A stretch of 64,000 nucleotides of DNA from Mesorhizobium amorphae (GCA_003240775.1 QFNI01000004.1:1-64000); one strand, 5' to 3'. Numbered from the stretch's first letter, positions 24,448 through 33,291 are shown. A program made the numbers and translations. Notes: generated by a model not told the origin, from the letters alone.

Positions 24448-24882
24448 TCAGAGCGCGACCGGCTCGGTGCGACGGATACGCGCCTCGTCGAGTGCGCGCG
24501 CGAGAAACGCCGTGTTCACCTCGGGCTCACCGCCCGCCTTCTCGAACGACACATAGGCGAGCTCGATCCCGGCGCGCTCGGCTTCCAGCACCAGCGACAG
24601 CCAGACGGTCGCTCCCCGCGGGCGCAGTTCGAGGTCGAGCACCACGCGCGGCGGCTCGCCCCACTCGCAATGCGCGTGCCCGCCATGGCCGAGCCGCACC
24701 GTGCCCGGCATGAAATAGAGTTCGGCCGCCGACGCCACGAGGTCGGAAAGCGCTGCGAACTGCTCCAGGCGGATGAAGGCCACATAGTCCGCGGCATCGA
24801 TCAGGCGCAGTTCCGCCACCACGGGCGCGAGCATCTCCGCGCAGAGCGCCTCGCGCGCCACTGAGTGCGATTGCCGGATCAT
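24448..24882 (-). CDS. Conserved hypothetical protein at the end of the flhB operon
   Basis: 144-residue soluble protein whose ATG overlaps the flhB stop (ATGA), making it the last gene of motA-fliM-fliN-fliG-flhB. Residues about 15-110 are mixed helix and strand (LIDAADYVAFIRLEQFA, VVLDLELRPRGATVWLSLVLEAE), with no membrane segment or signal peptide. The coupling to flhB implies a flagellar or regulatory role, but no family is recognised. Confidence 0.65.
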   Translation of the reverse strand: MIRQSHSVAREALCAEMLAPVVAELRLIDAADYVAFIRLEQFAALSDLVASAAELYFMPGTVRLGHGGHAHCEWGEPPRVVLDLELRPRGATVWLSLVLEAERAGIELAYVSFEKAGGEPEVNTAFLARALDEARIRRTEPVAL

Positions 24883-26006
24883 TGCATGTCTCCGCGTCCG
24901 CCCATCCCTGTTCCGCCGCTCCCGGTTCGGCCGTTTCCGGCTCCCCCATTCCTGGCGTAGACGACGCGGACGAGTTCCGCGACCGCCTGGTAGAACTGAG
25001 GCGGGATCACGGTATCGACCGAAACTTGTTTGTACATGGAGCGCGCGAGCCCGACATCCTCGAACACGGGAATGCCGTGCTCGGCCGCGATGCCGCGGAT
25101 TTTCAAGGCCACCAGATCCTGCCCCTTGGCGAGCACGATCGGCGCTTCGGTCTCGCCCGCCACATAGCGCAGCGCGATGGAGAAGTGGGTGGGGTTCGCG
25201 ATCACCAGCGTGGCCTTCGGCACGGCGGCCATCATGCGGTTGCGCGCGCGGTCGCGCTGGATCGAGCGCAGCCGGCTCTTGACGATCGGGTCGCCTTCCG
25301 ACTGCTTCATCTCGTCCTTGATCTCCTGCTTGGTCATGCGCAGGTCGCGCCGCCAGGAGAAGCGCTGCCAGGCGAAGTCGGCGGCTGCCACCACCACCAT
25401 CGCGAGCGTCAAGGACACCACCACGCGCGCGAGCATGCTTTCGATCGCATGGCCGAAGCTGTCGGGATGCGAGACGAGGCCAGCGAGCAGCTCGCCGCCC
25501 ACGTCGCCCAGCGCCCACCAGGCGACCAGCGTCGCAAACAGCATCTTCACGACGGATTTCGCGAACTCGACCCAGCCTTGGACGCCGAACAGCCGCTTCC
25601 ACCCGGCAGCCGGCGAAACGCGCGACCATTGCGGGCGGATGCGCTCGCCCACCATGGTCGGCATGTGCTGGAAAACGGATGCGAGCACGCCGGCCGCAAC
25701 CAGCATCACCAAGAGAAGGCCCGCCGTGCGGCCCGTCTCGGCGGCGATGGTGGACAACAGCGTTTCCACGTCGCGCTCGGAAGAAAGCGGCCAATCCTCG
25801 GGCTTTTCCAGGAACACCGCGAGAAAGCGCCCGAGCTCGACCACGCTCTGGCTCGCGAAGAACAAGGTGAACACCAAGATGGCGCCGAAGGAAGCGACGA
25901 GCGCGGCTTCCTTGGAGTGGGGCAGCTTGCCCTCCTCCACGGTGTCGCGGATCTTCTTCTCCGTCGGCTCCTCTGTTTTGCTGTCCTTGTCCTCGCCGCC
26001 CGCCAT
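24879..26006 (-). CDS. flhB: Flagellar export switch protein FlhB
   Basis: 375-residue inner-membrane component of the flagellar type III export gate; its cytoplasmic domain switches substrate specificity from rod/hook to filament proteins. Four membrane helices fall at about residues 35-55, 92-113, 152-170 and 195-213, and the autocleavage motif NPTH at 271-274. The C-terminus carries an unusual Gly-rich tail (NGGAGNGRTGSGGTGMGG) of about 20 residues not usual in FlhB. Preceded by fliG (13 nt) and overlapping the next gene. Confidence 0.97.
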   Translation of the reverse strand: MAGGEDKDSKTEEPTEKKIRDTVEEGKLPHSKEAALVASFGAILVFTLFFASQSVVELGRFLAVFLEKPEDWPLSSERDVETLLSTIAAETGRTAGLLLVMLVAAGVLASVFQHMPTMVGERIRPQWSRVSPAAGWKRLFGVQGWVEFAKSVVKMLFATLVAWWALGDVGGELLAGLVSHPDSFGHAIESMLARVVVSLTLAMVVVAAADFAWQRFSWRRDLRMTKQEIKDEMKQSEGDPIVKSRLRSIQRDRARNRMMAAVPKATLVIANPTHFSIALRYVAGETEAPIVLAKGQDLVALKIRGIAAEHGIPVFEDVGLARSMYKQVSVDTVIPPQFYQAVAELVRVVYARNGGAGNGRTGSGGTGMGGRGDMQ

Positions 26007-26019
26007 GGCTCAGTGCCGC

Positions 26020-27039
26020 TCAGGCGGCCTGCGCCACGGGGGAAGCGGTCGGCAGCTCGATCAGGCCCTCGTTGGCGAGGCGGAGCGCAGTCGACGCCAC
26101 CGTACGACGGGCGCGCGTGACGTCGGCCGCGTTGATGCCGTCCGCCCCCTGCGCAAGCTCGGCCTCGATCATGCGGCGCGCGCGTGCGCCGATGGCCGAA
26201 AGCGCGGCCTCGACGAGCGGTGCGGATGCGTTGCGCAGCGCAAGCGTCACGAGTTCCGAAGACAGCCCATCGAAAATCGCCACACGCGCCTTCTGCGACA
26301 GGAGCGCCACGTCCTCGAACGAGAAGAGCCGCGCGCGGATCGCCGCGAGCCCCGGCGCGCCGGATGCTTCGAGATCGCCCAGCATCTCGTCGAGCGCGCC
26401 CTTGTCCATCTCGTTCAGCATGGCCGCGACGCGGCTTTGCGCCTCGGCCCCGCTCGACGCGGAAGATTCCGAGCGCAGCTTGCGGCGCAGCGCGTCCTCG
26501 GCGATGCGCAGGGCCGCGGGCGGCACGGTGCCCAGGCTGATCATGCGCTTCACCACTTCGGCGCGCTGCACCTTGTCGAGCGCGAGAAGCGTGCCCGCGG
26601 CAGCCGAAGAAGCGAGGTTGGACAGAATCACGGCCGCCGTCTGCGGGTGCTCGCCGCTGACGAGGCTCGCGATCCGCGCGGGCTCGAGCTGCTCCACCTC
26701 CGTCCAGACCGGCGGGGGACCGGAAGCGGGCTGCGGGCGGGTGCCCGTCAGCGCGCTCATCTCGTCCGCGCCCAGCGTTTCGGTCAGGAGGCTGTTCATC
26801 TCGGTCGCGCCGTCGAGCAGGCCCGCTCCTTCGGCGAACTCCGCCTCGAACTCGGCGACGATCCGCTCCAGCTCGTGCTGCGGCACGGTGCGCAGGTCCT
26901 TGGCCGCCGCGATCAGGAGCTTCAGCTCCTCGGGCTTGAAGAACTTGAGAAGGCGTCCTGCTGCGGGCTTACCCATGGCGACCAGCACCACGGCGGCCTT
27001 TTGCGTGCGCGAAAGGTTGAGGGCGGCAGCGGTGGTCAT
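26020..27039 (-). CDS. fliG: Flagellar motor switch protein FliG
   Basis: 339-residue rotor protein of the C-ring, which binds FliF and interacts with MotA to generate torque. N-terminal, middle and C-terminal armadillo-like domains are visible; the middle domain has the EHPQTAAVILSNL motif (usual EHPQT) that contacts FliM, and the C-terminal domain contains a charged ridge typical of torque-generating helices (IGARARRMIEAELAQ). Its start overlaps the fliN stop by 4 nt. Length is normal. Confidence 0.97.
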   Translation of the reverse strand: MTTAAALNLSRTQKAAVVLVAMGKPAAGRLLKFFKPEELKLLIAAAKDLRTVPQHELERIVAEFEAEFAEGAGLLDGATEMNSLLTETLGADEMSALTGTRPQPASGPPPVWTEVEQLEPARIASLVSGEHPQTAAVILSNLASSAAAGTLLALDKVQRAEVVKRMISLGTVPPAALRIAEDALRRKLRSESSASSGAEAQSRVAAMLNEMDKGALDEMLGDLEASGAPGLAAIRARLFSFEDVALLSQKARVAIFDGLSSELVTLALRNASAPLVEAALSAIGARARRMIEAELAQGADGINAADVTRARRTVASTALRLANEGLIELPTASPVAQAA

Positions 27040-27425
27040 GCGCCACCCGTCTCGGTGATGATCTCGGTCAGGCGGATGCCGAAGCGCGAGGGATCCTCGT
27101 CGAGCACGGTGATCTCGCCGCGTGCGACGCGCCGCCCGTTCACCACCATCTCCACGGGCTCGCCGATGCGGCGGTCGAGCGCGACGGTGGAGCCCTTGCC
27201 GAGCGCCATCAGCTCGGCCACCGACATCTCGGCCGAGCCGAGCACGATCTGCACCTCGACGGGGATGCCCATGATCACGCTGCCGGCACTCGGGGCCCGC
27301 TGAGGGGCCTGCGCGGTGCGGCGGTCCTCTTCCTTCAAAACCCCGCGCAGCTCTTCGATCGCGCGGTCGAGATCGGCCTCGCCCGGATCGGCATCTGGCT
27401 GCAAGGCTGCGGCTTGGGGGCTCAT
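27036..27425 (-). CDS. fliN: Flagellar motor switch protein FliN
   Basis: 129-residue C-ring protein. An acidic N-terminal extension (about 1-50) precedes the SpoA/FliN domain: IPVEVQIVLGSAEMSV, LALGKGSTVALDRR-like core and GEITVLDEDPSRFGIRLTEI. It forms the base of the switch complex with FliM and binds the export ATPase regulator. It lies 19 nt downstream of fliM and overlaps fliG by 4 nt. Confidence 0.95.
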   Translation of the reverse strand: MSPQAAALQPDADPGEADLDRAIEELRGVLKEEDRRTAQAPQRAPSAGSVIMGIPVEVQIVLGSAEMSVAELMALGKGSTVALDRRIGEPVEMVVNGRRVARGEITVLDEDPSRFGIRLTEIITETGGA

Positions 27426-27444
27426 GACGGTCTGCGACTCCGGG

Positions 27445-28401
27445 TCAGCGCGCGGCGGAAAGGGTTTGCATCAGGTCGGCAGCCGCATCGAAGGGCTCGC
27501 CCAGAAGCAGCGAATAACAGCCGTCGATCTGGCCGAACTCGCCCGAGAAGATCGTGCGGCCCCGCGCGGAAAGCTTGGCCGTGGTGGATGCCTGCGCCTC
27601 GAGCGGCACCACCATTCCCGGCACCAGCGCGTCGAGCTCGCCGAGCGTGAGGCGCCCGAGCACCATGGTCGCCTGGATGGACACGGTGGAGCGCATCAGC
27701 TCCCCGCTCATCCGCCCGCCCCAGTCCGCACCATCTCCAGCGGCGGGCCGCGCGCGGCGCAGAACGAGGCGCTGGGGCAGTGCGAAAGTGAGGGTTCCGC
27801 CTTCCGCCCCGCCGAGCCGGAAAGAAAGTGCGACGGCTGCCACATCGCGGCGCGGCTCGCGCTCCAGCGCTGCACCCGAAAGGAGGGCCGGCAGCGGCAG
27901 CGTCGGCACGGGGTCGGCCGCTTCGGCGAGCGCCTGGCCGAAGGCCTGCAACACCACGCCCGCCACGTCCCGCTCGATCGGCGAGGGCTCACGCGCGAGC
28001 GGGATGGCTGCGCCGAGCGGATCGGCCCCGAACATCACGCCCACCGCAAGATCGACGCCCGCGCCGTCGAGCACGAGCAGGCCCGATTCCGAGCCGAGCC
28101 CGACCGCGCTCATCACCGCGCCGCGCTCGGCCGGATGGGCCTCGCCCAGGCGCAGGAGGCGCGCATCGAGAAACGTCACATCGAGCGGAACGGGCAGGGC
28201 GGCAGCGAGCGTGCGGGCGAACAGGGGCCCAAGCCGGCCACCGACCGAGCGCCCGGCCTCGACCACCTCCGCCGGCGCGCCCGTCGAGCCCACCATGCGT
28301 TCCACGATATAGGCGCGCATCGCGGCCGGGTTGACGAGCGCGGGCACGGGGCTTGCCCCCCCGCCGTCTTCGCCGTCCATCGCAGCCGCCGGTCCGCTCA
28401 T
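27445..28401 (-). CDS. fliM: Flagellar motor switch protein FliM (divergent)
   Basis: 318-residue C-ring protein that receives the chemotaxis signal and couples it to FliG. The sequence is more divergent than FliN or FliG, as is usual in Rhizobiales; the best-kept part is the C-terminal SpoA domain (VSIQATMVLGRLTLGELDALVPG) preceded by a CheC-like middle domain. The N-terminal CheY-binding segment is not obvious. Start chosen just after the motA stop (4 nt gap), in agreement with the family length. Confidence 0.88.
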   Translation of the reverse strand: MSGPAAAMDGEDGGGASPVPALVNPAAMRAYIVERMVGSTGAPAEVVEAGRSVGGRLGPLFARTLAAALPVPLDVTFLDARLLRLGEAHPAERGAVMSAVGLGSESGLLVLDGAGVDLAVGVMFGADPLGAAIPLAREPSPIERDVAGVVLQAFGQALAEAADPVPTLPLPALLSGAALEREPRRDVAAVALSFRLGGAEGGTLTFALPQRLVLRRARPAAGDGADWGGRMSGELMRSTVSIQATMVLGRLTLGELDALVPGMVVPLEAQASTTAKLSARGRTIFSGEFGQIDGCYSLLLGEPFDAAADLMQTLSAAR

Positions 28402-28405
28402 CGGT

Positions 28406-29275
28406 TCAAGCGGCCTTGGCGGCAGGCTGCGCCATCGTGCTCTGCTCCACCGCGTCGATGGTGGGCCGCTCATAGGCGGAGATCGTCTTGCGGCCGAACT
28501 CGATCGCCACCTGCGGCAGCGAGCCGTTCATGTAGGCCAGCAGCGTCTGCTTCACGACGATGTAGAGGCGGTTGTTCTTCTCGCGCACCACCTTGATCTT
28601 GGTCGCGATGGGCGCGCAGACGCAGTAGCTCAGGAAGATGCCGAGAAACGTTCCCACGAGTGCGGCGCCGATCAGGCCGCCGAGGATCTCGGGCGGCTGG
28701 TCGAGCGCGCCCATGGCCTTCACCACGCCGAGCACGGCCGCCACGATGCCGATGGCCGGGAAGCCGTCGCCCACCGCCGTCATCGCGTGATAGGGCTTGA
28801 GGCTGTCGGCGCGGACGGTCTGGATCTCCTCGTCCATCAGCGCCTCGATCTCATGCGAGCGCGCGTTGCCGATGATGATCAGGCGGCAGTAGTCGCAGAT
28901 GAACGAGGTGAGGTTCTTGTTCTTCAGGATCGTCGGAAACGCCTGGAAGATCGGCGACTCCGTGGGGTTGTCGATGTGGCCTTCCACTTCCGAGCGCGAC
29001 TTGGTCTTGAGTTCGCGCATCAGCGAATGCAGCACGCCGAGCGTTTCGAGATAGTCCTTTTCCTTGGGCACAGCGCCCTTGAAGGCCTGCATGCAGGCCT
29101 TGCCGGTGTCCTTGACCACCTTCATCGGGTTGGCGACCAGGAAGGTGCCGAGGGCCGCGCCCACGATGATCACGACCTCCCAGGGCTGGACCAGCACTTC
29201 GACGTGCCCGCCCATCGCCATGAAGCCGCCGATCACGCAGCCCAGCGTGACCACCAGTCCGATCAGGATGCCCAA
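28406..29275 (-). CDS. motA: Flagellar stator protein MotA
   Basis: 289-residue proton-channel subunit of the stator. Four membrane helices lie at about 2-25, 33-50, 170-190 and 203-222, and the cytoplasmic loop between the second and third pairs holds the charged residues that interact with FliG. Motifs: GDGFPAIGIVAAVLGVV and the LGGLIGAALVGTFLGI helix. It is the first gene of the leftward operon motA-fliM-fliN-fliG-flhB; its partner motB is in another operon of this window. The flagellar promoter element lies 34 nt upstream. Confidence 0.98.
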   Translation of the reverse strand: MGILIGLVVTLGCVIGGFMAMGGHVEVLVQPWEVVIIVGAALGTFLVANPMKVVKDTGKACMQAFKGAVPKEKDYLETLGVLHSLMRELKTKSRSEVEGHIDNPTESPIFQAFPTILKNKNLTSFICDYCRLIIIGNARSHEIEALMDEEIQTVRADSLKPYHAMTAVGDGFPAIGIVAAVLGVVKAMGALDQPPEILGGLIGAALVGTFLGIFLSYCVCAPIATKIKVVREKNNRLYIVVKQTLLAYMNGSLPQVAIEFGRKTISAYERPTIDAVEQSTMAQPAAKAA

Positions 29276-29308
29276 AGGGTCGGCCTTTCGCCAAGAGGAG
29301 ATCGACCT

Positions 29309-29330
29309 CTAGGGCACCGTGCCTTGCGTG
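29309..29330 (-). promoter_or_regulatory. Flagellar promoter element upstream of motA
   Basis: Read on the minus strand: CGCAAG, ten bases, CTAG, preceded by CTCA. It resembles the shared element before four other flagellar operons but is one base longer between the blocks. It ends 34 nt before the motA start codon, the same distance as the others, and therefore probably drives motA-fliM-fliN-fliG-flhB. Confidence 0.5.
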
Positions 29331-29367
29331 AGGCTTGAAGGCGCGGGACCGCGGCCCGTGCAGCCTC

Positions 29368-29387
29368 GCGCAAGCCCTCGCCCCTAG
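29368..29387 (+). promoter_or_regulatory. Flagellar promoter element upstream of the DUF1217-flgF-fliI operon
   Basis: GCGCAAG, then nine bases, CTAG, in the exact spacing found before flgB, fliF and flhA. The element ends 28 nt before the start codon of the first gene. The CCCCTAGT block is repeated 10 nt further on. Likely the promoter/operator of this rightward operon, probably answering to Rem or VisNR; the regulator is inferred. Confidence 0.6.
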
Positions 29388-29414
29388 TGTCGCCCCTAGT
29401 CCGGGGACACTCGC

Positions 29415-30536
29415 GTGCTCAGCACCTTCGTCACTTACCAGTCCATCACGCGCGACATCGCAAAGACCATGGCGCGCGTCGAAAAGCAGCCCGTGGTCGA
29501 GCGCGAAAGCGCCTATTTCGAGAAGAACATCGTCAAGGTCGCGTCGGTCGACGAGTTCATGTCGGACAGCCGGCTCTACCGCTACGCCATGAAGGCCTTC
29601 GGCCTCTCCGACATGACCTATGCCACGGCCTTCATGCGCAAGGCGCTGGAAGGCGGCGTCAACGATGCCGACAGCTTCGCCAACAAGCTGACCGACAAGC
29701 GCTATGCCCGCTTCGTGGAAGCCTTCAACTTCTCGGATCGCAAGGCGGCGGCGCTCGAAGCGCCCGCGCAGGACGGCGTGATCGCCCGCACCAACGTGCA
29801 GGCCTTCCAGAAGGGCGTCAGCCTCGACAACCCCACGCTCCTCGCCCAGAACAAGGCCTACCGGGAGGGGGTCGCCGAGATCACCTCGATCGACGGTCTG
29901 CTCGCCGACAACGCCGTTTATTCCTACGCCATGCGCGCCTTCGGCCTGGAAGACGAGATCGGCGACAAGGACTTCATGCGCAGCGTGCTGGAAGGTGGCA
30001 TCTCCGACCCCGACAGCGTCGCCAACCGCACCACGGACAAGCGCTTCCTCCAGTTCGCCGCGGCCTTCGACTTCGCCCGCCACGGCGAAAAGACCACGAC
30101 CTGGCGCCCCGCGGTCGAAGGCGCGCAGGAGAACTACGTGCGCCAGACGCTGGAAGAGGACGCCGGCGCCCAGAACGAGGGCGTGCGGCTGGCACTCTAC
30201 TTCGAACGCAATGCGGGTTCGATCAACTCGTTCTACTCGGTGCTGGCCGACAAGGCGCTCGCGCAGGTCGTGCGCACCGTGCTTTCGCTGCCCGATTCCT
30301 ATGCCGCCCTCGACATCGAGCGGCAGCACGATTTCTTCGCCTCCAAACTCGACGTGGCCGACTTCAAGGACACCGATGCGCTCGGCTCCTTCCTCAAGCG
30401 CTTCACCGCGCTGTGGGAAGTGCAGAACGGCACCGCCGCATCGTCCAACGCCTCGCCCGCCGCTCTCTTCAGCCAGGGGGCTGCCTTCGGCGTCTCGACC
30501 GACCTGATGCTCACCATGCAGACGCTGAGGCGCTAG
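29415..30536 (+). CDS. DUF1217 flagellar-cluster protein with tandem repeats
   Basis: 373-residue soluble protein of the DUF1217 family, found in flagellar clusters of alphaproteobacteria; function unknown. Two clear internal repeats: about residues 44-100 (RLYRYAMKAFGLSD, ALEGGVNDADSFANK, KRYARFVEAFNF) and 155-215 (VYSYAMRAFGLEDE, VLEGGISDPDSVANR, KRFLQFAAAFDF), with a more degenerate third copy near 285-340. Such repeats suggest a multi-unit scaffold. The GTG start has GGGGAC upstream. It is the first gene before flgF, separated by one base. Confidence 0.85.
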   Translation: MLSTFVTYQSITRDIAKTMARVEKQPVVERESAYFEKNIVKVASVDEFMSDSRLYRYAMKAFGLSDMTYATAFMRKALEGGVNDADSFANKLTDKRYARFVEAFNFSDRKAAALEAPAQDGVIARTNVQAFQKGVSLDNPTLLAQNKAYREGVAEITSIDGLLADNAVYSYAMRAFGLEDEIGDKDFMRSVLEGGISDPDSVANRTTDKRFLQFAAAFDFARHGEKTTTWRPAVEGAQENYVRQTLEEDAGAQNEGVRLALYFERNAGSINSFYSVLADKALAQVVRTVLSLPDSYAALDIERQHDFFASKLDVADFKDTDALGSFLKRFTALWEVQNGTAASSNASPAALFSQGAAFGVSTDLMLTMQTLRR

Positions 30537-30537
30537 G

Positions 30538-31263
30538 ATGCAGGACAGCCTCTATGTTTCGCTTTCGGGCCAGATCGCGCTCGAACGCCGCCTGAACACC
30601 ATCGCCGACAACGTCGCCAACATGAGCACGGTGGGTTTCCGCGCGGGCGGCGTGCGCTTCGCCGATCTCGTCAGCGGGCACGGCGCGAACTCCGTGTCCT
30701 TCACCTCGACCGGGCACAACTATCTCGCGACCCATGCGGGCCAGCTGCGCGAAACCGGCAACCCGCTCGACTTCGCCGTGCGGGGCGATGCTTGGTTCGC
30801 CATCGAGACGCCGGCTGGTCCGGTGATGACGCGCGACGGACGCTTCCAATTGACCGCCGAGGGCGGGCTCGTCACGCTGCAGGGCTATCCAGTGCTGGAT
30901 GCCGGCGGAGCGCCGCTCCAGCTCGATCCCGTGGAAGGCCCGCCCGAAGCGGGCGCGGACGGCGCGCTCACCCAGAACGGCCGGCGCGTCGGCGCCATCG
31001 GGCTCTTCACCTTCGAGCCCGGCCTCGACTTCCAGCGTTTCGGCAATTCCGGCATCGTGCCCACGAGCGAGCCCGAGCCGCTGGTGGACCGCTCCGACAT
31101 CGGCGTGGCGCAAGGCTTCGTGGAAGACTCCAACGTCAATCCCGTCACCGAGATGACGCGGCTCATCCAGGTCCAGCGCGCCTTTGACAGCCAGATGTCG
31201 ATGACGCGCGACACGGAAGGCTCGATCGCCGAAGCCATCCGCACGCTGGGCGCGAAGAGCTGA
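30538..31263 (+). CDS. flgF: Flagellar basal-body rod protein FlgF
   Basis: 241-residue proximal-rod subunit, exported without a cleaved signal. Typical rod-protein ends: NTIADNVANMSTVGFRAGG at the N-terminus and SNVNPVTEMTRLIQVQRAFDSQ at the C-terminus, which form the coiled coil of axial proteins. Starts one base after the DUF1217 gene and is followed by fliI after 5 nt. Confidence 0.96.
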   Translation: MQDSLYVSLSGQIALERRLNTIADNVANMSTVGFRAGGVRFADLVSGHGANSVSFTSTGHNYLATHAGQLRETGNPLDFAVRGDAWFAIETPAGPVMTRDGRFQLTAEGGLVTLQGYPVLDAGGAPLQLDPVEGPPEAGADGALTQNGRRVGAIGLFTFEPGLDFQRFGNSGIVPTSEPEPLVDRSDIGVAQGFVEDSNVNPVTEMTRLIQVQRAFDSQMSMTRDTEGSIAEAIRTLGAKS

Positions 31264-31268
31264 GCCCT

Positions 31269-32600
31269 GTGACGGCCGCGCTCGACAGGCTCGAAGCGCT
31301 CGGGCGCGCCTTCGACGAACCGGCGAGCCGCCTGCGCGCGGGCGGGCGCATCACGGCCCTTTCACCGGGCCAGTATCGCGTCGAAGGCATGACGGCCCAG
31401 GCGCGTCTCGGCGACATCGTGGAGCACCGGGCCGGCGACAAGCGCCACTGGGGCGAGGTGGTGCGGATCGGATCGGACGGCGTGGTCGTCTCGCCCTTCG
31501 AGCGCAACGCCGACGCGGGCGTGGGCGATCCCGTGTTCCGCATCGGTCCCTTCTCCCTGCGCCCAGCACCGGATTGGAAGGGCCGCGCGGTCAATGCGCT
31601 CGGGCGCCCGATCGACGGCGGGGGCCCGCTCGGCCTGGGCGAAGAACGCCCGATGGGCGATGCGCCGCCTGCCCTTGCCAGGGCGCGTGTGGGCAGCGGC
31701 CTGCGCACAGGCGTGCGCGTGGTCGACATCTTCACGCCGCTCTGCTTCGGCCAGCGCATCGGCATCTTCGCGGGCTCGGGCGTGGGCAAGTCCACGCTGC
31801 TCGCGATGATGGCGAACGCCGACAGCTTCGACACGGTGGTCGTGGCGCTGGTGGGCGAGCGCGGCCGAGAGGTGCGCGAGTTCCTGGAAGACACGCTCGG
31901 CGAGCGCGGCCGCAAGAAGACCGTTGCCGTGGTCGCCACCGGCGACGAGAGCGCGCAAGCGCGCAAGCGCGCGCCCGACACCGCCATGCGGATCGCCGAA
32001 TATTTCCGCGACCGGGGCGACCAGGTGCTCCTCATCATCGATTCCGTCACCCGCTTCGCCCATGCGGCCCGCGAGGTGGCGGCGGCCGGCGGCGAGCCTC
32101 CCGTCGCGCGCGGCTATCCCGCTTCCGTCTTCACCGAGATGCCCCGCCTGCTCGAGCGCGCCGGCCCAGGCCTTGAGGGCACCGGCTCGATCACGGCGGT
32201 CATATCGGTTCTGGTCGACGGCGACGACCACAACGATCCCGTCGCCGACAATGTGCGCGGCATCCTGGACGGCCACCTCGTTCTGTCGCGCGCCATTGCC
32301 GAAGAGAACCGCTACCCCGCCGTCGATCCGCTCGCCTCGCTGTCGCGGCTTGCGCCGCGCGCCTGGAGCGAGGCGGAACGCGCGCTCGTGGGCTCGCTCC
32401 GCGCCATGATCGCGCGCTTCGAGGAAACCCGCGACATCCGCCTGATGGGCGCCTGGACGCCGGGAAGCGACCCGACCCTCGACGCGGCCGTGCGTCAGGT
32501 GCCCGTCATCTTCGAAGCGCTCTGCCAGCGCCCCGGCGAACCCATGTCGCGCGACAGCTTCGCCGACCTCGCCCGTTTCCTGAAGGCCCGTGATGGCTGA
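31269..32600 (+). CDS. fliI: Flagellum-specific ATPase FliI
   Basis: 443-residue F1-like ATPase that energises and organises flagellar export. Walker A motif GSGVGKST near residue 173, Walker B (VLLIIDSVTRFA) near 260, and the ERGREVREF segment characteristic of FliI. GTG start, five bases after flgF. Full length. The last 8 nt overlap the next gene. A FliH-like partner is encoded elsewhere in the window after fliF. Confidence 0.97.
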   Translation: MTAALDRLEALGRAFDEPASRLRAGGRITALSPGQYRVEGMTAQARLGDIVEHRAGDKRHWGEVVRIGSDGVVVSPFERNADAGVGDPVFRIGPFSLRPAPDWKGRAVNALGRPIDGGGPLGLGEERPMGDAPPALARARVGSGLRTGVRVVDIFTPLCFGQRIGIFAGSGVGKSTLLAMMANADSFDTVVVALVGERGREVREFLEDTLGERGRKKTVAVVATGDESAQARKRAPDTAMRIAEYFRDRGDQVLLIIDSVTRFAHAAREVAAAGGEPPVARGYPASVFTEMPRLLERAGPGLEGTGSITAVISVLVDGDDHNDPVADNVRGILDGHLVLSRAIAEENRYPAVDPLASLSRLAPRAWSEAERALVGSLRAMIARFEETRDIRLMGAWTPGSDPTLDAAVRQVPVIFEALCQRPGEPMSRDSFADLARFLKARDG

Positions 32601-33183
32601 AGCCCGCTCCCCCCTCGTCGACGCCGCACCCCGCCGCTGGTTCGCCCGCGCCGCCTCCGATCCGCTCGCGCCGCCCAAGCCGCGCTGGCGGCGCGACGAT
32701 GTGATGGTGGCGGCTCTCGGCCTGTCGCTCGGGCTGATCTGCGCGCTGTTTCCCTGGTACATCTTCTTCAACCCCGACAAGTTCGGCCCGCCCGCCATCA
32801 CTTTCGACAGCGCCAAGAACACGAGCGGTGTTGCCCGCCAGGGCGGGGGAGGGCAGGGCAGGCTCGGCTCGGGCACGGTGTCCGACATGGCGGCCGCGGA
32901 CTTCGACGCAGCCAAGCTCGACCTCTTTGCCACCGGCGCCACGCCGGATCGCGGGAGCGTCCGCGACGAGGTGGGCGAGCAGCCCTTTCCCGCCCCGCCC
33001 GCACCCTTCCACCTCGTCTATGTCGCCAACGGCCGCGCCATGATGGAGGACGACACCGGCGTGTTCGTGGTCGGCCCCGGCGACCGCCTGCCCGACAACA
33101 GCCGCGTGGCGCGGATCGAGGAGCGCGGCGGCCGCTGGGTTCTCGTCACCAGCAAGGACGCGGTGATGGAGGCCGTGGAGTAG
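32593..33183 (+). CDS. Single-pass membrane protein of the flagellar cluster, unknown function
   Basis: 196-residue protein translationally coupled to fliI (start overlaps its end). A basic N-terminus (about 1-35) is followed by one membrane helix (VAALGLSLGLICALFPWYI), a Gly-rich linker and a C-terminal domain with VYVANGRAMMEDDTGVFVVGPGDRLPD. The C-terminal pattern resembles small periplasmic pilus or secretion assembly domains, but no family can be named. Likely type II orientation with the C-terminal domain in the periplasm. Position indicates a flagellar role. GTG at 32590 is an alternative start. Confidence 0.75.
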   Translation: MAEARSPLVDAAPRRWFARAASDPLAPPKPRWRRDDVMVAALGLSLGLICALFPWYIFFNPDKFGPPAITFDSAKNTSGVARQGGGGQGRLGSGTVSDMAAADFDAAKLDLFATGATPDRGSVRDEVGEQPFPAPPAPFHLVYVANGRAMMEDDTGVFVVGPGDRLPDNSRVARIEERGGRWVLVTSKDAVMEAVE

Positions 33184-33271
33184 CGCGCGATTTCCCCATG
33201 CCGAGGCGCCCGTGCAACGCGTGCGCCTCGAAGCATCGAGCACCGCTCCACCCCGCCCCCAGGCAAGCCCC

Positions 33272-33291
33272 GCGCAAGACTATCCCCATAG
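33272..33291 (+). promoter_or_regulatory. Flagellar promoter element upstream of flgB operon
   Basis: GCGCAAG, nine bases, ATAG, with the same 13-nt distance from CAAG to the final G as in the copies at 29368, 42445 and 55781. It ends 39 nt before the flgB start and probably drives the ten-gene operon flgB-flgC-fliE-flgG-flgA-flgI-motE-flgH-fliL-fliP. Confidence 0.6.

Noticed and set aside
29313..29327. Sigma-54-like promoter on the plus strand (GGCAC ... TTGC) between motA and the DUF1217 gene
   Set aside because: The gap between the two blocks is six bases, not five, and the same bases fit the minus-strand copy of the shared flagellar element.
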